A model generated the notes under the pieces. The model searched no databases and was not told the origin of the DNA. It saw only the letters and a program-made list of their open reading frames with translations. Of a stretch of DNA of 64,000 nucleotides, positions 61,075 through 64,000 are shown one piece after another (the first letter of the stretch is position 1; the number at the start of each line of letters is the position of its first letter). The stretch is from Aliibacillus thermotolerans. GTDB lineage: Bacteria; Bacillota; Bacilli; Bacillales; Marinococcaceae. The stretch is taken from NCBI RefSeq assembly GCF_027853235.1, contig NZ_WKJG01000007.1, positions 1 through 64,000 of the forward strand. The letters are read 5' to 3'. A program made the position numbers and the translations under genes.

Positions 61075-62667
61075 ATGTATGTACCTCTTGTATTAACACA
61101 GTTTCTTGACAGAGCAGTAAAATTATATGGAGAAAAAATTGCAGTTATTGATGGGAGTAAGCAAGTGACGTATTCCGAGCTCAATGATCGGGTAAATCAA
61201 TTATCCCACGGTTTGAAAGCGCTTCAAGTGGAAAAAGGGGATAAAATTGCCTATTTGGCACCAAACACTTTAGAGATGTTAGAAGGTTTTTATGGTGTTT
61301 TTCAATTAGGAGCAATCATGACTCCATTAAATACGCGTTTAAAAGCAGCGGATTATGAATTTATTTTAAACCATAGTGAAAGTAAAATTCTTTTTGTGGA
61401 AAAAGAGCTATTCCCTCTTATAGAACCCGTATTAGACAAGCTTCAAACGATAGAAAAAATCATCGTGCATGGTGCGGAAAAAGATACAGATCAATATATG
61501 AGCTATGACCGTTGGAGGGAACAATATCCGACCACTCCATTTGATAGAGTAGAGTTAGACGAGATGGATGAGGCGACTCTATTATATACAAGTGGAACGA
61601 CAGGTAATCCAAAAGGAGTATTACTCACTCATCGTGCGAATTACTTACATGCAATGTCTGTGATGCATCATCTTCGCGTATCTGATCGAGACACACTTCT
61701 ACACATTTTACCGATGTTCCACGTCAACGGATGGGGCTCACCTTTTTACTACACTGCCAACGGAGCAACGCAAGTGATGCAACGAAAAGTAATTCCTCCT
61801 GAGATTTTTGAAAATATTAATAAGTATCATGTAAGCGTTGCCCATATGGCGCCAACTGTCTTGACCATGTTATTAGAACATTTTGACGAAGGAAACGTAG
61901 AATTAAATAAAGACCAAGATATGCGGATCGTTATTGCCGGCTCCGCTCCACCTCCTGCATATGTAGCCAAAGTGGAAGAAGAGTTAGGATGGGAATTCAT
62001 TCAAGTGTATGGAATGACAGAAACATCTCCTTTAATGACCATCTCTCAAATCCGTCCACAATATGACGATTTATCCAAAGAAGAGAAATATGCGTTAAAA
62101 GCAAAAACTGGCTATGATATGATTGGATGCGAAGTGAAAGTTGTTGATGAATCTGGAGAAGAAGTACCTTGGGATGGCAAAACAATCGGAGAAATCGTTC
62201 TCCGTTCAAATACGGTGATGAAAGAATATTTACAAAATCCAGAAGCAACAGCAGAAACGATTAACAATGGCTGGTTACACACAGGTGACATGGCTGTACG
62301 GGATGAAAAAGGATACGTGCAAATTGTTGACCGAAAAAAAGACGTGATCATTAGTGGAGGAGAAAATATTTCTTCGATTGAAGTAGAGGGATATTTGTAC
62401 GATCATCCAGAGATTAGTGAAGCAGCTGTCATCGCTGTTCCACATGAAAAATGGGGAGAAGTTCCTCATGCCATGGTTGTCAAAAAGAAAGGAAGCAATT
62501 TAACGGAAGAAGAAGTCATTGAATATGCACGTAGTAAAATGGCTCATTTTAAAGCACCAAAAGGAGTTACTTTCTTAGACGAGCTTCCAAAAACTGCATC
62601 AGGAAAGATTCAAAAAGTCCAACTCCGGGATCAATATTGGGGAGATAAAGACGTCAAAGTCAATTAA
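61075..62667 (+). CDS. long/medium-chain acyl-CoA synthetase
   Basis: AMP-forming fatty acyl-CoA ligase of 530 residues. P-loop LYTSGTTGNPKG, LPMFHVNGWG linker region, VYGMTETSPL, WLHTGDMAVRDEKGYVQIVDRKKD, and the C-terminal Lys in LPKTASGKIQKVQLR. Intact catalytic set, unlike the variant at 27021. GGGAGG supports the ATG at 61075; the frame is open from 61042. Monocistronic. Chain-length preference cannot be read from sequence. Confidence 0.88.
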   Translation: MYVPLVLTQFLDRAVKLYGEKIAVIDGSKQVTYSELNDRVNQLSHGLKALQVEKGDKIAYLAPNTLEMLEGFYGVFQLGAIMTPLNTRLKAADYEFILNHSESKILFVEKELFPLIEPVLDKLQTIEKIIVHGAEKDTDQYMSYDRWREQYPTTPFDRVELDEMDEATLLYTSGTTGNPKGVLLTHRANYLHAMSVMHHLRVSDRDTLLHILPMFHVNGWGSPFYYTANGATQVMQRKVIPPEIFENINKYHVSVAHMAPTVLTMLLEHFDEGNVELNKDQDMRIVIAGSAPPPAYVAKVEEELGWEFIQVYGMTETSPLMTISQIRPQYDDLSKEEKYALKAKTGYDMIGCEVKVVDESGEEVPWDGKTIGEIVLRSNTVMKEYLQNPEATAETINNGWLHTGDMAVRDEKGYVQIVDRKKDVIISGGENISSIEVEGYLYDHPEISEAAVIAVPHEKWGEVPHAMVVKKKGSNLTEEEVIEYARSKMAHFKAPKGVTFLDELPKTASGKIQKVQLRDQYWGDKDVKVN

Positions 62668-62671
62668 AAAA

Positions 62672-62706
62672 AGAACCTTGGGATGTATTTCCCGAGGTTC
62701 TCTTTG
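62672..62706. terminator. bidirectional intrinsic terminator
   Basis: AGAACCTTGGG/CCCGAGGTTCT (one wobble) with an eight-base loop. The minus strand continues into seven T, the plus strand into CTTTG. It serves the convergent ligase and hemolysin-III genes. Confidence 0.85.
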
Positions 62707-62711
62707 ATGTC

Positions 62712-63359
62712 CTATGATAGTGGCAAAACATACCAATATACTGCGAAAAAATGAAACAAAGATCCAGCTAATACAAAAACATGCCAAATAGCATGATGAT
62801 AAGGGAAATGTCGCCATAAGAAAAAAATGGTTCCAATCGTATATAACAATCCGCCACCAACGAGAAAAAACAATCCCGACGTTGGTAAGGCCGCTTGAAG
62901 TTGGTCCCACGCAAATACAATCATCCACCCCATCAACACATACATGAGAGTCGATGCGAATTTAAACCGTTTCACAAAAAATACTTTAAAAATAACTCCT
63001 AAAAAAGCAAAACTCCATACAATACCGAATAATATCCAGCTAAGGGGGCCTTCAATCACATGAAATAAAAACGGAGTATATGTTCCTGCAATAAACAAAT
63101 ATATTGCCGAGTGATCAAATTTTTCAAACATATCTTTTGCTTTTCCTTCTTTAAAACTGTGCAACAAGGTGGAAGAGAGGTACAATAACAGCATTGTTGT
63201 TCCGTAAATGGTGACGCTAATAACATGTAAGGGGGAAGTGTGCAAGCTAGCAAAGGTAATCAAGACGGAAAGCGCTACGATACTTAAAACAATTCCGATG
63301 GCATGAGTGATGGCATTGGCAAGTTCCTCTTTTCGTGAAAATAGATGGATTTCATTCAT
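62712..63359 (-). CDS. hemolysin III / PAQR-family membrane protein
   Basis: Seven-helix membrane protein of 215 residues. It has EELANAITHAIGIVLS at the start, a central helix with STLLHSFKEGKAKDMFEKFDHSAIYLFIAGTYTPF-type content (the FDHSAIYLFIAGTYTPF stretch is diagnostic) and the C-terminal HAIWHVFVLAGSLFHFFAV with the conserved His. These residues form the metal site of PAQR relatives. The physiological role in Bacillus is unclear. The HxlR regulator gene lies 21 bp upstream on the same strand. Confidence 0.92.
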   Translation of the reverse strand: MNEIHLFSRKEELANAITHAIGIVLSIVALSVLITFASLHTSPLHVISVTIYGTTMLLLYLSSTLLHSFKEGKAKDMFEKFDHSAIYLFIAGTYTPFLFHVIEGPLSWILFGIVWSFAFLGVIFKVFFVKRFKFASTLMYVLMGWMIVFAWDQLQAALPTSGLFFLVGGGLLYTIGTIFFLWRHFPYHHAIWHVFVLAGSLFHFFAVYWYVLPLS

Positions 63360-63380
63360 ACTATACCTCCATAGTCGTTA

Positions 63381-63689
63381 TTACATCCATTTCTCGCCCC
63401 AAGTTTGAATGGCCTTGATGACCGGAGAAAGTTCTTTTCCTTTTTCAGTTAATCTATATTCAATGCGAACAGGTTTTTCCGGATACACATACCTTCTTAC
63501 GATAGCATGAGCTTCTAATTCATTCATCCGTTCCGTTAACAATCGATCACTCATTTCCGGTATTTGCGCTTTTATTTCTTTAAATCTTTTTGGTCCATCG
63601 AGCAGCACTCGAATGATCAGCCCGGTCCACTTTTTACCAATTAAATGCATGGCCGCTTCGTATTTCGGACATATCTTTGTTTCATCCAT
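63381..63689 (-). CDS. HxlR-family transcriptional regulator
   Basis: Winged-helix regulator of 102 residues. It has ICPKYEAAMHLIGKKWTGLI with the N-terminal Cys typical of redox/aldehyde-sensing HxlR proteins, the HTH MSDRLLTERMNELEAHAIVRR (in two runs) and the wing VRIEYRLTEKGKEL. GAGGTG lies six bases before the ATG at 63689; the GTG at 63698 is part of that site. It may control the hemolysin-III gene that follows. Confidence 0.88.
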   Translation of the reverse strand: MDETKICPKYEAAMHLIGKKWTGLIIRVLLDGPKRFKEIKAQIPEMSDRLLTERMNELEAHAIVRRYVYPEKPVRIEYRLTEKGKELSPVIKAIQTWGEKWM

Positions 63690-63751
63690 CTTTTTCACCT
63701 CTTACCCCTATTTTACCATATCCGTTTCATAGGAGTAATGTAGTATATAAA

Positions 63752-63783
63752 ATCACCTGTGGAATGTCATTTCCACAGGTGAT
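63752..63783 (-). terminator. intrinsic terminator after the partial SleB-like gene
   Basis: A perfect 13-bp stem ATCACCTGTGGAA/TTCCACAGGTGAT with a six-base loop. The minus strand continues into TTTTAT. Confidence 0.75.
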
Positions 63784-63789
63784 GTTACG

Positions 63790-64000
63790 TTACCGGGCAA
63801 AGATATGATTACCAATAATAGTGGTAGTTTCTCTTGTAGCAATCCAATGATTTGTTGCTTTTTCCGGGTTATAGAAAAACAATGAGCCATGACCTTGCCC
63901 TTCAAAGGCGAGGGCTTCCTTCACTGCTTTTTTCGATTCTTTATCAGCTGGTTGATTAATGGTTCCGTTTTGAACCGGGGTAAAAGATGGGTTCCCTGTT
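63790..64000 (-). CDS. SleB-type cell wall hydrolase, C-terminal part (cut by the window edge)
   Basis: The last 69 complete codons of a minus-strand gene whose 5' part is outside the window. It reads NPSFTPVQNGTINQPADKES, KKAVKEALAFEGQGHGSLFFYNPEKATNHW, and ends TIIGNHIFAR. Alignment by eye with the C-terminus of the SleB-like protein at 6940 is clear (both end I/V-GNH-I/V-FA-R/N after a YYNP/FYNP element). It is therefore the catalytic-domain end of a second cortex/peptidoglycan hydrolase. Confidence 0.8.
   Translation of the reverse strand, partial: TGNPSFTPVQNGTINQPADKESKKAVKEALAFEGQGHGSLFFYNPEKATNHWIATRETTTIIGNHIFAR

Overview
The window is chromosomal DNA of a low-GC, endospore-forming member of the Bacillota, almost certainly a Bacillaceae. 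Spore genes are scattered throughout: an alpha/beta-type SASP, SscA, YhaL, SpoVR, PrkA, YhbH, YhbB and two SleB-type cortex hydrolases. Much of the order matches the Bacillus subtilis yhb-yhe-yha-hpr-serC-hit region, with other blocks inserted. No rRNA, tRNA, prophage, transposase or CRISPR locus is visible. Bases 1-135 hold only the leader of the first gene.

Layout. 0.1-1.0 kb: alpha/beta hydrolase. 1.2-6.9 kb: peptide ABC importer, with four genes on the minus strand and the binding lipoprotein divergent. 6.9-8.5 kb: a SleB-like hydrolase and a B3/B4-domain protein. 8.5-11.6 kb: queG-ogt-yhbB-trmL. 11.7-13.4 kb: first copy of a dispersed non-coding repeat, a 29-residue lipoprotein, a heme-monooxygenase-like protein and a YufK-like membrane protein. 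13.5-19.4 kb: class A PBP, prkA, signal peptidase I and yhbH. 19.5-23.9 kb: a GalT/HIT-like protein, glpK and pgcA. 24.1-33.2 kb: an acetyl-CoA-synthetase-like gene, then a five-component branched-chain-amino-acid-type ABC transporter with an acyl-CoA synthetase gene inside its operon. Each block is preceded by an identical cre-like box. 33.2-36.9 kb: spoVR, a 438-bp MITE-like element packed with 52-nt hairpin repeats, an M29 aminopeptidase and LemA. 37.0-44.7 kb: a yng-type operon for leucine/isovalerate catabolism, with a strong sigma-A promoter, a perfect cre and a second palindrome in front. 44.8-53.2 kb: SASP, small proteins, yheE, yheB, yheA, yhaX, yhzD, a Gly/Tyr-rich protein, yhaO and yhaN. 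53.2-60.9 kb: CssRS, yhaL, prsA, sscA, a YpmS-like protein, second copy of the dispersed repeat, hpr(scoC), yhaH, serC and hit. 61-64 kb: acyl-CoA ligase, hemolysin-III family protein, HxlR regulator and the C-terminus of a second SleB-like hydrolase.

How the genes fit together. PrkA, YhbH and SpoVR form a widely co-occurring kinase/vWA/SpoVR set, here in two nearby loci. CssRS, the PrsA foldase, signal peptidase I and ScoC all concern exported proteins. Four AMP-forming acyl-CoA synthetases, a complete methylcrotonyl-CoA carboxylase, HMG-CoA lyase and an acyl-CoA dehydrogenase point to growth on organic acids or branched carbon under CcpA control.

The least conventional items are the transporter/synthetase operon, whose synthetase has an altered AMP-binding P-loop; the MITE-like hairpin array; the dispersed roughly 410-bp repeat; and YhaX, a HAD protein lacking its nucleophilic Asp. 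All assignments come from reading the sequence. No database search or computation was run.
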